This document shows positions 11,701 through 21,473 of a stretch of 64,000 bases of DNA, one piece after another. A model generated the notes under the pieces. The model was not told the DNA's origin. It saw only the letters and a program-made list of their open reading frames with translations, and did no database searches. The position numbers and the translations under genes are program-made. The stretch is from Strigamia acuminata (lineage: Eukaryota > Arthropoda > Chilopoda > Geophilomorpha > Linotaeniidae): positions 9,541,060-9,605,059 of the forward strand of contig OX442314.1 of NCBI GenBank assembly GCA_949358305.1, in the 5' to 3' direction. Numbering within the stretch: position 1 is the first letter of the stretch; the number at the start of each line of letters is the position of its first letter.

Positions 11701-11756
11701 CGGTTTCCGAAAGCGAAGCTCCAACTCCGGAGTCAGTTTTCCGAATCGAGAAATGA
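8709..11756 (+). CDS. Element A third ORF, RS-rich protein of unknown function
   Basis: This 1015-residue protein lies where env would be in an errantivirus, but it has no signal peptide and no membrane segment. The N-terminal third is charged and partly helical. The middle (about residues 240-430) is dense in Arg/Ser, with repeated SPRR and SPKR pairs like SR-type RNA-binding proteins. A Pro/Thr-rich linker follows. The C-terminal half is a folded-looking region shared with element C: SFLWTAAMGIP here against TYLWTAPMGLS there, and EVWLHVNNGATSGP against QVWLHVNPGMVSGP. It ends 44 bp before the LTR. Function is unknown. A nucleic-acid-binding or RNA-export role is only inference from composition. 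Confidence 0.85.
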   Translation: MASWGRISRAARLPRNIHRGRIPYRYKREFTKRGYTAFQARKAFTTAIQRFWGTTKRLFKGFKTCFHEVLRQIPITEDTHGPIWNQMIGDEYPIEEEEAADLKIYKNPATNKFKFVEEVMAKLKTGAQEVAAKYMEEKTAYLEAQALLPSPELDKEPPYFVKSQYKMHQLHMTGLIGQNITPLNLEGEPPGEDFGPLVYAKQQRQEQDEWEAALEQAANETVKELHEEVEFLKCVRTEEEETKRRGREARSRGALRYSRSERPKRTTPPRRISPKYYTREFRSRRKEYRSAEISPRRCQSRDRKESPRRRSKSPIRQYFSRQTQMEKRLSQTDKDSEREVKRHQRSSEISPKRNSRRHETTEQEYVPRHHRAAEKRPSAEGNRIERTKKRPRSSHRYSEMRPARKVTISANKDETLQVQIRRSSSDEYLTAHEMELDQYVVMDECQRSPSPDSEEEQQLAETTVHILEEREPTATVTHDIEKRQGGETSKRGPQTPPTTPPRQQEVQKPPPATPPRPDQAPNTPPRSMHTPITWTPTTCPPTPTPRVSSPEISSCRELPTLDEALAQAWEKRAREPARKKGPSRILRPRMRDPRKVQPKATPSAALGVPHPHLQPITEPIPQTDLSLPIPSVATVMYTIDPSVTLAEDFDKYYRQLWTMYLKFPLCNQGLLTPTMDEYQQAQLAESLNERRRCAQAFIAQPTELRTKEWLAWFEVQMSVALIRLLFPGVFQAVEASLIATSFLWTAAMGIPPELLDSWKTVLGDPPVIRAQLEREVFKTGETSGQCMLRLRGEWILRRQSLQLQRNFGTCAQQVADPPAAGGAVPTIFMTATPSHQPTKKAIAPESDVELKLTTDTEMFDVEGNEPLNRASGSSQKTASGRSSAATKGTKKNPNQDYRKIKQLYPSLRFPDYARTLLIYNATLCHEALKWLENAVREPKRIIQHQRLVAVRRPPTGSREKYDIDYDRVFPRTKFIKEVWLHVNNGATSGPTKHLPKFSVSESEAPTPESVFRIEK

Positions 11757-11786
11757 GAAGTGAAGGAAGAATCGGAGAACCTTCCT

Positions 11787-11800
11787 AAAAAGAGGGGAGG
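11787..11800 (+). other. Element A polypurine tract
   Basis: The purine run AAAAAGAGGGGAGG abuts the TG start of the 3' LTR, as expected for the plus-strand primer of reverse transcription. Confidence 0.75.
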
Positions 11801-12789
11801 TGTAGTGACCCTAGTGGTCACTAATGAAGTGTCGGGAATGAGCCCGAAATAAAATATTAAGTTGGAGATTGTTTTATTTTATTTTATATTTTTTATGATT
11901 TCCTGTCTAGATAAAGGGAGTTAGGCAGGGTGGGAGGAATTGTGGGTGGTCGCCAAGGAAACCAGCCCGCAACCTCCCGGAGCAGGAAACACTTCCTGTG
12001 AGGAGCAGAAAAACTCCTCAGTTTGAAAACCTACTTTGAGAGCAACCAGTCACCAAAATCTTCCTGAGAGAACACCATTCTACAAGCTGATTTAGTGAAA
12101 GATTGCCAGAGTATTTGGACTCAGTCTTGCAACTTGCCAGAGCAATTTGTGCGACATTTCTTGCTGTTACTTCAGTTAGTGACAGTGGGAGTTTCATCTT
12201 GCCAAACAAGTATTGTTTGGAGGGATTTCTATTCTTGGCCAACAACCATTGTTGGACTGAGATTTCCTCACTCGCGACGAAGCGAAGTGAGCGCGACTGT
12301 GTGAGATTGTTGAGCGGAATCAGCCGCAACGACGCCGCGACGACGACGTTGCGACCTGGAGAGGACGAAGAGAGTGGGATTGAGCCCGAACGAGTCAGGA
12401 GAGCGTAGTTGTGACGGAATTGAGTCCGTGTTGAAGAAACGCCGAAGCCGAGCCGAGCGTCGGGTGAAGCGAATCCAAGCGTTCGGCATTCCCAAGAAGT
12501 GGAGCCGTCGAATCGACTGGATTCTGTATCATTTTCCTTTGCTTTTAATTATTTTCCTTTTAGTGAATTATTCCTTAAGTCATTTAATTTATCAGTTTAT
12601 CACAAAATAATATCTTGTATTTGATTTAGTGTTTATTCTAAGTTTGAATAAATCGTCTGTTAATTGAGAAATAATTGAGTCATTATTTCTCTCATCATTT
12701 GAATTAATAATATAGTTATTTTGAGAAGTATTTGTATAAGTCCTGGCACGGCATCAATGAGTTTAGTTTTATTGTTAATATTCCTTACA
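11801..12789 (+). repeat. Element A 3' LTR
   Basis: This candidate LTR is 989 bp. It begins TGTAGTGACC directly after the polypurine tract and ends CCTTACA. A 21-bp palindrome with TAGTGACC arms lies at 11803-11823. AATAAA occurs near 12649. Its length is close to the 984-bp LTR of the related element C. The partner LTR is outside the window, so the right boundary is inferred. Confidence 0.7.
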
Positions 12790-12807
12790 GTAATTTGAGC
12801 TCATTAC

Positions 12808-14242
12808 AGGTTGTATGTACTCCAGGCACACAAGTTGACACAAATTAAATTTGCCAGTGAGTTTTTGAGTCGTAAAAAGACAGACAGAAAGCTTAGCTGT
12901 CACTGGAATCGGAAACAACACAATTCTCAAAAGAAAACGCGTATTATCCCGATGCGTCGGTAATGCCAAGCAGTGCTCAACAATTACCGGAATCGGAAAC
13001 AACACGAACCTAAAGAGAACGCGTATTATCCTGACGCGTCAGTAATGCTAACCTATGCTGAATCAGGCTAAAGCCCCTTGTAAGCAGGGCGGCCAAATCA
13101 AGCAAAAGCCAAAACCCAAATCGCGAATGAATTTAATCTGGCGTTAAAACATGAAAAAAGGCGGAAAAAAACAAAGGAATCCAAGTGGGTTAAAATGTTG
13201 CATGGATGTGTTGCACAACCTTCACAACTGGTGCTCCCTTTTAGAGAGCATGAAGCAAAACCAACAGAATTTGATGATAGGGTGAAGATTTGAGACTTGG
13301 ACAAGGGTCAAGGTATTTGAGTTTCCAACAATCATGAAGTGACTACCAAAGGCAAATTGGACAAGAATTGTACAATTTCTCTGATTTTGGAACCTCCTTA
13401 GGCACAGCATAGGTGCACAGAGTCTGGTTATAACGTGAAATAACAAGCAAGAAAAATTAAACCAAACTAATATGAAAACTATGAAGAAATGCCACGAAAA
13501 ATTAAATAAAAATAAACATTAATTGGAAATGTAGCATTATTGCGGAACAGAAATTTATAGCCCAAATAACCAGAGTTCTCTCTTCCAGTTCGACTTAGAC
13601 AAGTCATCAGTTTATCCAGCAGTGACCAATTGCAACAAGCAACACTGGAAATCAATATAATAAAAAATAAAAAAACTAAAGAATTGATTTTAAAACACCA
13701 AACAAAAGAAAATAAAACGATATTGCTTGAGTCACACATTAACTAATATATGCATTTTAAATGTATTAAGCCTAAACTAGAATCCAGAAGTGAAATTAAG
13801 CCTAAACTAGAATCCAGAAGTGAAATTAAGCCTAAACTAGAATCCAGAAATTAAATTAAGCCTAAACTAGAATCCAGAAGTGAAATTAAGCCTAAAATGA
13901 ATGAAATCAAAGTTATCAACTCGTATCAAACCATCCAATTCCTTGGTTGTGCATCTATAAAATTCTGCGTAAATACGAATAGAATTTGGTGAAAAATATC
14001 AACCTGAGAGAGAAAACGGATAAAAACGAAATGGAAGGCAGAGCATGACCAACAAAATCTCGCCTCGTGCTGACCGAGATACGTGACAGATTATTGTTTA
14101 GCGTGTGGCATTGTCGTCATAAAATGCACATCCACACCCTCTGCTGTTAAACGACCAAAACATCATGGAAATGCACAAAACGAAAATTGGATCGCTGCAT
14201 TGGACTCTATTTCTCCGCTGGGTGGAAAATTCGACCATAGAG
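12808..14242. repeat. Duplicated noncoding cassette, copy 1
   Basis: This stretch matches 31412-32720 with small indels, starting from the shared GGTTGTATGTACTCCAGGCA. It includes a 30-bp tandem array (about 13767-13900, four to five copies containing CCTAAACTAGAATCCAGAAG). Copy 1 also has a local doubling of a segment with AAAACGCGTATTATCC that copy 2 carries once. ORFs in it are short and not conserved in frame. I do not recognise a gene. Confidence 0.8.
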
Positions 14243-14504
14243 TGAGTTTCTTTCACTTTTTTCTTGAATTCTTCGAATCCTGCGATCGCTTTCTCTTTCT
14301 CGTTCGCGGCCGATTCGGCTTCGATCTGCAAGCGGTCCTTCAGAGGCCGCAATAACTCCACTTCTTTTCTCTCTTTTTCAAACTGTTTTTGCTTGTCGGC
14401 CAACATTTTCTCTTTTACCGCGATTTCTGCGTCCAATTTCTCCATTTGCTCGAGCTCCCACTGCGCAGGAAGCAAATCAAACATCTTATCCAGTTGTCGC
14501 TGAA
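14243..14504 (-). pseudogene. Partial copy of KNL1 exon 9 (coiled coil)
   Basis: These 262 bp match 34489-34750 of the KNL1 gene base for base in length. They include the exon's 5' splice boundary and encode the same coiled coil (AQWELEQMEKLDAEIA, later AIAGFEEFKKKVKETH). After KETH the homology stops and unrelated cassette sequence follows. The RWD-coding exons are absent, so this is a dead fragment, although the reading frame is still open. Confidence 0.88.
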
Positions 14505-14592
14505 CTGTTAAAATTGAATTTAAAGTTAAAACTACTCAATCTTGATAAATTGCATTTCATCGGGTAACTTTGTGCTTAAGTGTAAATTCAGT

Positions 14593-14907
14593 TTTGACGT
14601 AAAAATCGAATTTTTGACGTAAAAATCGAATTTTTGACGTAAAAATCGAATTTTTGACGTAAAAATCGAATTTTTGACGTAAAAATCGAATTTTTGACGT
14701 AAAAATCGAATTTTTGACGTAAAAATCGAATTTTTGACGTAAAAATCGAATTTTTGACGTAAAAATCGAATTTTTGACGTAAAAATCGAATTTTTGACGT
14801 AAAAATCGAATTTTTGACGTAAAAATCGAATTTTTGACGTAAAAATCGAATTTTTGACGTAAAAATCGAATTTTTGACGTAAAAATCGAATTTTTGACGT
14901 AAACATC
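14593..14907. repeat. 20-bp minisatellite, copy-1 version
   Basis: About sixteen near-perfect 20-bp units contain TTTTTGACGTAAAAATCGAA. It is the counterpart of the KNL1 intron-8 minisatellite (34856-35743) but shows only the GACGTAAAAA type, with a C in place of a T relative to the main array. Long ORFs reported by translation here are artefacts of a stop-free repeat. Confidence 0.93.
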
Positions 14908-16043
14908 GAATGCGCGAAACCGACGAAACCGGCCGAAAAACGGACGAAAACGCCACAAAACAGGCAGAAAATGACGCGCAAATCGACAAAAATCGCCGGA
15001 AAAACAGTCGAAATCGCCGAAAGAACGGTCGAAATCGCCGGAAAAGCGGACGAGGACCCCGTCAAAGGTGGCTAAAACGCGCCAGAAGAGAACGAAGTCG
15101 TCGCAAAGACCGATGAGTGGAGCGCAGCGAGGGAAAAGCGAGCCGGAAAGACTCGTGCCGTTGGTGACGGCTCGTCCGGGGACTCTCACGCACCATCGGC
15201 AAGTGCTGAACGCGATTCGCCATCAAAACGAGAACTTCGAAGCCGATTTCTTCTCTGCGTCGACTTTCGACGTCAGCAAAATAATCGTATAAATCTATTT
15301 GGATTTTTGGATTTAACAAAATGTTAAAATTTTGATTTTTTTACAATTACAGAATTTACCGACGAGAAGTTCCATGTCCGATTTGGAGTGTACGTCGGAT
15401 TCCTCCAGCGCTATGACTCCGAACGTCCGAATACCGTTGCCGAAGCCGGCGTCGCGGCACCGCACGCCCGAACCTGATGACCCGTTTAGCCAGCCTCTTC
15501 CCGACGAATTATTTCGAAGGTCGACATATAAAAAGGCCGGGAAAAAAAATCGATTTTTTAACAAAAAAAATTTTAAAAACCGATTTTTACGTCGATTTTC
15601 TTAAGAAAAACCTTAAAATACGATTACTTTAGTCGATTTTAACGTAAAAGTTGAGAAAAACGTCAATTAATTTCATTAAAAACTAAAAAAAAATATTTTT
15701 TTGTCAATTTTTGCGCAAAGAATGCGACAAATTTTGATGGTATTTCACAATCGCAAGAAGAAAGGTCAGGGGCCTCACGTGCACGAAAGGTTCAGGGTAA
15801 GATGTCGATTTGTGTTTGTATTTGATTAAATTTAATCCGCGAGTGGTTCTTGGAAATCCTCGATTTTTCCGTGCGAAAATTTGCCCTTTCAAGTTTTGAC
15901 GTTTCTCGCTCTTTTCTTTGCAGCAAAAATCGACGGACGCCGCGATCAAGTGCAGAAAGGCGTGCAGTTTGGATATGCCGAAGAGCGTTCTGCAGTTTGA
16001 CTCGTCGCTCGACAAGAACAACTTTCGCGACGAGGGTGACTGA
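14908..16043 (+). pseudogene. Truncated, frameshifted copy of the KNL2 3' part
   Basis: The stretch matches the end of KNL2 exon 7 (from about 42050), exon 8 (15353-15519, same 167-bp length), the end of exon 9 (about 15755-15800) and exon 10 (about 15924-16043). Relative to the intact gene, exon 7 has an extra A in the run near 14990 and an inserted repeat unit, which shift the frame. Exon 9 lacks its start. Exon 10 ends early at FRDEGD instead of the acidic tail. Introns 7 and 9 are conserved, so it arose by DNA duplication and not by retroposition. Confidence 0.88.
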
Positions 16044-16263
16044 TCAACCACAACTTGTCGTTTTTTTTACCTTAGTTTATTTTTGCGAAAAAAAATAGAA
16101 TAAAAAAAAAAAGAAATACAGAAGGGTAAAAATATTTTACGAGCAAAAATTGAATAAAAATTCAAATTCAAATTCAAATTCAATTTTCCTCACTCGAAAG
16201 TGGTCGGACTAAAAATCCCGCCCGGTTCAAGAAATGCGATAAAATAAAAATTCGATAAAACGG
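16044..16263. repeat. Rearranged fragment resembling the KNL1 3' region
   Basis: After the pseudo-KNL2 end, the stretch near 16110-16240 resembles pieces of 33530-34180 (ACAGAAGGGTAAAAATATTT, the AATTCAAATTC run, then TCGAAAGTGGTCGGAC and AAAATCCCGCCCGGTTCA from KNL1 exon 10). It is a scrambled leftover of the same locus and is cut by element B at 16264. Confidence 0.65.
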
Positions 16264-17853
16264 TGTGACGATTACCTTCTGGAGATAGCAATTGCTAAAC
16301 TAAAGTGTGAACTATCTGTGTGAAAATGTAAAATATGCAAACCTGATGTTTTCTCAAAACATATAACATTTATTCCGGTTTGAACCTTATATAAATACTA
16401 TGCCTACAAGTGGCTAAAATGACGAGAAGTTAAACTATACAGTTGTTTGGCAAAAGCCCTGAAATAATATCATTTGAAGGCTTCAGTCATGCAATAAGAA
16501 TTTGTAACGGTCTTATTGCTGTGACGTAAAAGATGTCATCTATGAATGGCTTTGGCTTCTAAATGGTCCGGGGTTTGGTTCTAAAAGGCGTGTAAATGGT
16601 TAGGCTGGGTGGGTTATATCCGAGAGGTGCGGTTGACTTTTCTGTATCGTCACACACATCGCGTCGCAGATAATTGTTGTAATCAATAATTACCGCGAGA
16701 TGTAACAATGTGAGAATAAATATTCATATTAATTCTATGGAATTAATCATGATATTTTAGAGTCACAAACTTAACTAAAACTATGAAAATAAGTAAAATA
16801 TATTAAAATAGCGCCGAGCTATTTTTTGCCCCGAGTGCAATCAACATCTAAGTTAGACTTAAAGGTTCCGTCAAACCAATAACGAATTGAATCGAAATAT
16901 CTCGCAGGAAAGGTTATCCATCGCCGGGAAATTACTCCACTCGGTCCTGGCTGGCGGGAGAGTAACCGGGAAATTACTCCGCGTCGATTACTCTGATAAT
17001 GCGTCTGTGAAATATAAATACTCCACTCTAGATTCTACATTACCAATGCGTCTGTGAATTTTACTCCACTCTAGATTCTGCACTCTACAACGGAATGTTG
17101 GCATGAAGCTGGAGGGAGTGCGTCTGTGGGTTGTACCCCACTCTAGATACTACACTTAAATGTGTCTGTGAATTACTCACTCTAGTTACAACATTTCTAC
17201 AACGGAATGTTGGCATGAAGAGGCGGGCAGTGTGTCTGTGAGTCTTCTACCCACTCTAGATACTTACACTAAATACAAAGTATTTCTACAACGGATTGTC
17301 GGAACGCAGAGAAGTATAATATGTGCTCAAGTAATATCAGTATCAAACAAAAACAGAACAAGAGCGAGCTATATCCGTTTTGCAGGGGGATATATACTCG
17401 GTGAGGAGAATAGCTGTTCAGTGATCCAATGGGATCACTGGGCAGTCAAATCCATCCAATCCCAGATCATAGGAAGTGGATACTCAGGACATAGTCTTCT
17501 ACTAGGTCCACTACAGGAACTGGATACGCAGGACACATTTTGGATTAAGTCCCTTTGACTATAATCCAAAAGGAGTCCAACTCACAGTGGGTGATGGGGG
17601 GTGACTTCACCAGGTGTAGAGTTTGCACATAATTCAATAGAATTATGTGACAAATAAATCAACTAGTTTTTAAACATCCAAAAGTATTTAAAAGTGTCTA
17701 AAGTTGCAGTGGAATAAAATATAAATAGTAATTTATATTTTATTCACTCAAAAATTGTCGAAATTTGAATTTACCGCTAAAACGCATCAGCGCCATCTAT
17801 TGGTGAAGTAATCGTCCTATACTAACAAAGTGCATGACAGTGTAACCGTCACA
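16264..17853 (-). repeat. Element B 3' LTR
   Basis: This 1590-bp LTR is followed inward by a polypurine tract (17854-17863, minus strand AAGGGGGACT). It carries about five diverged subrepeats with GCGTCTGTGA and CCACTCTAGAT between roughly 17000 and 17270, and CAACGGAATGTTGGCATGAA twice. Confidence 0.95.
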
Positions 17854-18509
17854 AGTCCCCCTTAAATATATGTTAATACCTGTATTAACATACTATTTAT
17901 TCCGAATATCTTGAGGATCAAGACCACACTGTCATCTAGGGGACTCGAGCTGTAATCCTTGGTAAGTAAAAACCTTTATTTTATATCTTAATAGTATAAA
18001 TAAAGAGTATTTCTTAATCAAATGCTTCAAAAAATATTTATTAGGGTTATAAAACTTTCAATTATCAATAATAACTTCCATCTCTCTTTACAGGTGGACT
18101 TACAACTGCATCAAGAAAAGGCGATAACTTAAACTAACATCAAACTCTTGTACCAAACAAATGATTAATAAAATTTAACAATTATTTTCACAAAACTTAA
18201 CTTCTCACTGGAAATATAATGATTTGCAAAATAACACTTTACACGTTAAAATTCAAGTATTAAAATTAGTATTCATTTAAACAAACTCACATTGACTCGT
18301 AATCAAATTTTAACAGAATTGTTAAATTAAATATTAAAGATCTTTGAATTATTCACAAAAACGGCATAAAATACACCTGAACCTGACTAAATCTTTGTTT
18401 CAACTCGGGTCAAGAAATGGAGATGGAGAAAATGGACTCGTTACTTCTGGTCTTGCCTTAAAAGGGAAGATATCGGGAAAGTAACGGATCCCGACATCGT
18501 TGACGCTTT
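17854..18509 (-). other. Element B region between third ORF and 3' LTR
   Basis: This AT-rich 656-bp stretch contains the polypurine tract at its LTR edge. I see no coding region in it. Confidence 0.6.
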
Positions 18510-20165
18510 CTAGTCCAACTCTTCATCCTCAATAAATCCTTCCATGGATGTAACAACTTCCGAGACGGCTGCGGGTGGAGAATTAAGTTGAATAGCTACC
18601 AATTCCGGTACTACATCTGTCTCAACGTCATGGGCCAGGGGATTCAGGAGCATTCTGTGTTGTTCCTCGGTGAATACTTCCAGGGGATCAGGCCCTCCTA
18701 ACGGAATGGTGTTAGCGCTGGTTGGCTCGGAGAAAACCAAGTGATGGTCGGGTAAGCCAGAGTGCCATCCCTCACGAATCAACGGGTGTGCTGCTGCTGA
18801 GACCTGCTGTAAAATCTTACACCAAATAAAAGAGCGAGTTTGAAAAGATTCCGGCCGGGATGGATGAAAAATCCATTGGATCACGGCCAGTGGCACGCTC
18901 AAATCTGGAATTCGGTCGTTTGAAATCGACACACTAATACGTTTAGCTGCTTCCAATAAAATTGGGAAATAATGTTCCACTTCTGCCTTCGTTTGTTCCG
19001 TGAGTGACATGTCTGGTCTCGGCATATATGGGTGGACCAGTAAAATAACCGGTTCAGCAGCGTTGTTTACTTCGGGGAGCGGAATAGTCGCTACGATCAT
19101 GTTGTTAGCCGAAGTTCCCTCTGGAGAAGCGGCGGCTTGCGGACCAGAATCGGCTGCAACCGGCGGAGAATCAGACGCAGTAACTGACGTTGGTTCGTTC
19201 GTTGGGAGGTTTTCCGCCGAGACAACCGGAGTTCCATCAATCGCAGGGGTGGGAGTTTCCGGCTCGCGTTGTGGCTCCGTAAATCCTCCTCGTGGAGTCG
19301 AGGTGCTGGACATTTGTGCCGGGTCTACATAAATAGCCTGCTCCGGGCCCTGGTGGATGAGGCCACATTCGCGACACATCGCCCAATTGCGTGCTGTCGG
19401 CGTACTTAGCCCCTTGACGATAAATGGAAGAATTTCTTCATTCCACATGCTGGATATGGCAACGCGTTTACCACCGTGACAGTTCACGCAGACTACGGCG
19501 TGAATGCCGGATAACAAGGACGACAACCATCCGCATCCTGCGCACAATGGGCAGAACATCAGCTTCGACTTTGGCATGATGTTAGTCCCCAAGGCGGCAG
19601 CTTCCATATCTCGAAATACGTGTTCTCTTCGCTGCTTCCGGTAACTTGGCAAATTTAGCTCCGATATCGAGCGAGCCTGCGATGTTGGGCGGGTCAGCGC
19701 TTCGGATGAAGATGCCAACGTGGACTTGGTGGGTCCTTTGGATTTGCCAGTCTTGCCTCGACTAGCGGTATCACGCGGATTTCGTGGTCGGGCAAACTGC
19801 CTGCTGGTAGCTGGAGGCGGAGCTTCTTCAACCGATTCTTCTTCTTGTGAGAAGTCATCTTGGCGCCGTCTCCTCGAGGCAGAACGGGAGTATTGTGACG
19901 AGTCGTCAGAAAAATCCCAATTCGGCGCATCATAGGTTACAACACGCTGACTAGCTTGACGGCCTCTGGAAGGACGCGAGTCGGTCGGGCTAACACCCAT
20001 GGCGGTCCTAATTCGTGGCGGTACGAGATCCGGGTTATCACGGGCCCAGTTGGCAACGAGCTCGGGGTCGGAGGAGGGATTAACAAAGCGATAATCCGTC
20101 TCTTCCGACTCTTCTGGATCCCAATGCACGTACTGTCGCTTGCTAGCACGACCTCGGCGACTCAT
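18510..20165 (-). CDS. Element B third ORF, basic protein with three CxxC pairs
   Basis: The 551-residue protein starts at a true ATG (20163-20165), just after a possible splice acceptor (TTTTCTTGAAG). The N-terminal 170 residues are rich in Arg, Ser and acidic patches. A cysteine region follows near residues 205-285: FCPLCAGCGW, VVCVNCHGG and AMCRECGLIH, a pattern that could bind zinc. A Pro/Thr/Ala-rich linker and a hydrophobic-to-acidic C-terminus complete it. No signal peptide or membrane segment is seen. It takes the same place as the third ORFs of A and C. Similarity to them is weak (IQWIFHPSR...RSFIWCKIL against the A segment ending SFLWTAAM), so homology is possible but unproven. Function is unknown. 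Confidence 0.8.
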   Translation of the reverse strand: MSRRGRASKRQYVHWDPEESEETDYRFVNPSSDPELVANWARDNPDLVPPRIRTAMGVSPTDSRPSRGRQASQRVVTYDAPNWDFSDDSSQYSRSASRRRRQDDFSQEEESVEEAPPPATSRQFARPRNPRDTASRGKTGKSKGPTKSTLASSSEALTRPTSQARSISELNLPSYRKQRREHVFRDMEAAALGTNIMPKSKLMFCPLCAGCGWLSSLLSGIHAVVCVNCHGGKRVAISSMWNEEILPFIVKGLSTPTARNWAMCRECGLIHQGPEQAIYVDPAQMSSTSTPRGGFTEPQREPETPTPAIDGTPVVSAENLPTNEPTSVTASDSPPVAADSGPQAAASPEGTSANNMIVATIPLPEVNNAAEPVILLVHPYMPRPDMSLTEQTKAEVEHYFPILLEAAKRISVSISNDRIPDLSVPLAVIQWIFHPSRPESFQTRSFIWCKILQQVSAAAHPLIREGWHSGLPDHHLVFSEPTSANTIPLGGPDPLEVFTEEQHRMLLNPLAHDVETDVVPELVAIQLNSPPAAVSEVVTSMEGFIEDEELD

Positions 20166-21473
20166 TGCATCTTCAAGAAAATATAAATTTTATTTGAGAA
20201 CATGAATCAACCGTCGGAAATTAATTTAATTTCAAATTAAATTAATTGTCGACCAACAACTGGATTAATTTCATAATTAATTCTTAAGTTCCCTTGTTAG
20301 TGTGTTTCCTCCATTTGTCGAATAATTATTAAGATTAATAATTATTCTCGACTTGGCATATAATTTCATTTTATCGTTTAAAACAATATCGCTGATAAAA
20401 TATTCAAATTAGTGTTTATTTAATGAAATAAACCTAATTTTTGTATCTACACGACATAATAACTAAAAAACATATAAAAATATTAAAAAAAAATATTTTT
20501 GTAAGTGTTTTTTAGCATCCGACAATAGTCATTTTACATGGTTTTAATTGTACGAATAATTCCACAATTCGTCCGAGTAAATAATTTACTACCGACATCT
20601 GGTGGCGTTTGCCCCTATCATACACGTGACTTGTTAACACATGTCTGCTCACCAATTTCCAAGGAACTTAAGAGATATTTTATCTTTCATAAAATAAACA
20701 CTTACTAACTAGGTGTAGTCCTAGAAGGGTATACTTGGCTAGTTTAATGTCTAGCTTCACGTATATGCGAGGGCTGTTCGGTTCCGGCGATGTTGGCCGA
20801 TAAAAACGTTGTGCGGCGCGTGCGAATTCTAAGTCCGCCGTAATGAACGCTTAACCAAAATAAATGTTGTCAATTAATGTCAAAATATTATAAATTTTGA
20901 CAAAATATTGCTTAAATGTTTACCGGGAATTCACTTAGTGAGTTCGTGAAAGGCTTACTCGCGATTTTGTCCACGAGATGGTTTCGATAATCAGCGTCGT
21001 GTCGATAATTTCTGAATTTGAACTGATATTCGTCAAATGAAAAAATCAGTAAAATAAACGATAAGTGTTCAAAATCATCTAGATTTTAACTCACTAAATT
21101 TCAGCGAAAATCCGTTAAAGCGTCGAAGGGTCGAGAATAATCCTTGATTTCAGTCCAGTACAAAACTTGGCGAACAAGTGAGTGATAATCTCAAACCAGG
21201 GGTTAAGGGGAGTTTCGAGGAGTAATTTGATTGGTTTGTAATTACTCATCTCGAAGTTTCTATTAACCCAAAGGGGGAAACACAGTTTCAAGTAAATGTT
21301 TACACGTAGATTAATTTGAATACAATCAGCTTGTGTAAAAAATAACTCAAACATTTGTTAAATTTTATCCACATCAAAAAAAAAAATGTTTTTAATTAAT
21401 AAAATTTAACAATTCTTCGTGAATATGATTGGAAATATTTATTTAAAATAAAATATTTTCAATATATTGTGTC
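20166..21473 (-). other. Element B spacer between pol and third ORF
   Basis: This 1.3-kb AT-rich stretch lacks a credible ORF. The equivalent interval in element C contains two small exons, so an intron-bearing leader for the third ORF may lie here, but I could not define its exons. Confidence 0.5.

Larger units (their letters stand above)
1..12789 (+). mobile_element. Element A: Ty3/Gypsy-type LTR retrotransposon, 5' part outside the window
   Basis: The window opens inside pol (RNase H). In order it then holds the rest of pol, the inserted element D (2450-7821), the last codons of pol, a spacer, a third ORF (8709-11756), a purine-rich tract and one LTR (11801-12789). Pol aligns along its length with that of element C, and the third ORFs of A and C are also related, so A and C are members of one lineage. 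Gag, protease, RT, the primer site and the 5' LTR lie beyond the left edge. The right boundary rests on TG...CA ends and on resemblance to the LTR length of C, because no second LTR is available for comparison. Confidence 0.85.

Noticed and set aside
8709-11756. Envelope glycoprotein in the third ORF
   Set aside because: There is no signal peptide, no fusion peptide or furin-type cleavage region and no C-terminal membrane helix. The same holds for the third ORFs of B and C.
14557-15189. Long minus-strand ORFs with a FDFYVKNSIFTSKI-type repeat
   Set aside because: They are translations of the stop-free 20-bp minisatellite and end in antisense pseudo-KNL2. The same happens at 35333-35757. There is no start context or domain.
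17232-17558. 108-codon ORF present twice (also 29660-29986)
   Set aside because: It is inside the LTRs of element B and is identical only because the LTRs are. No domain is recognised.
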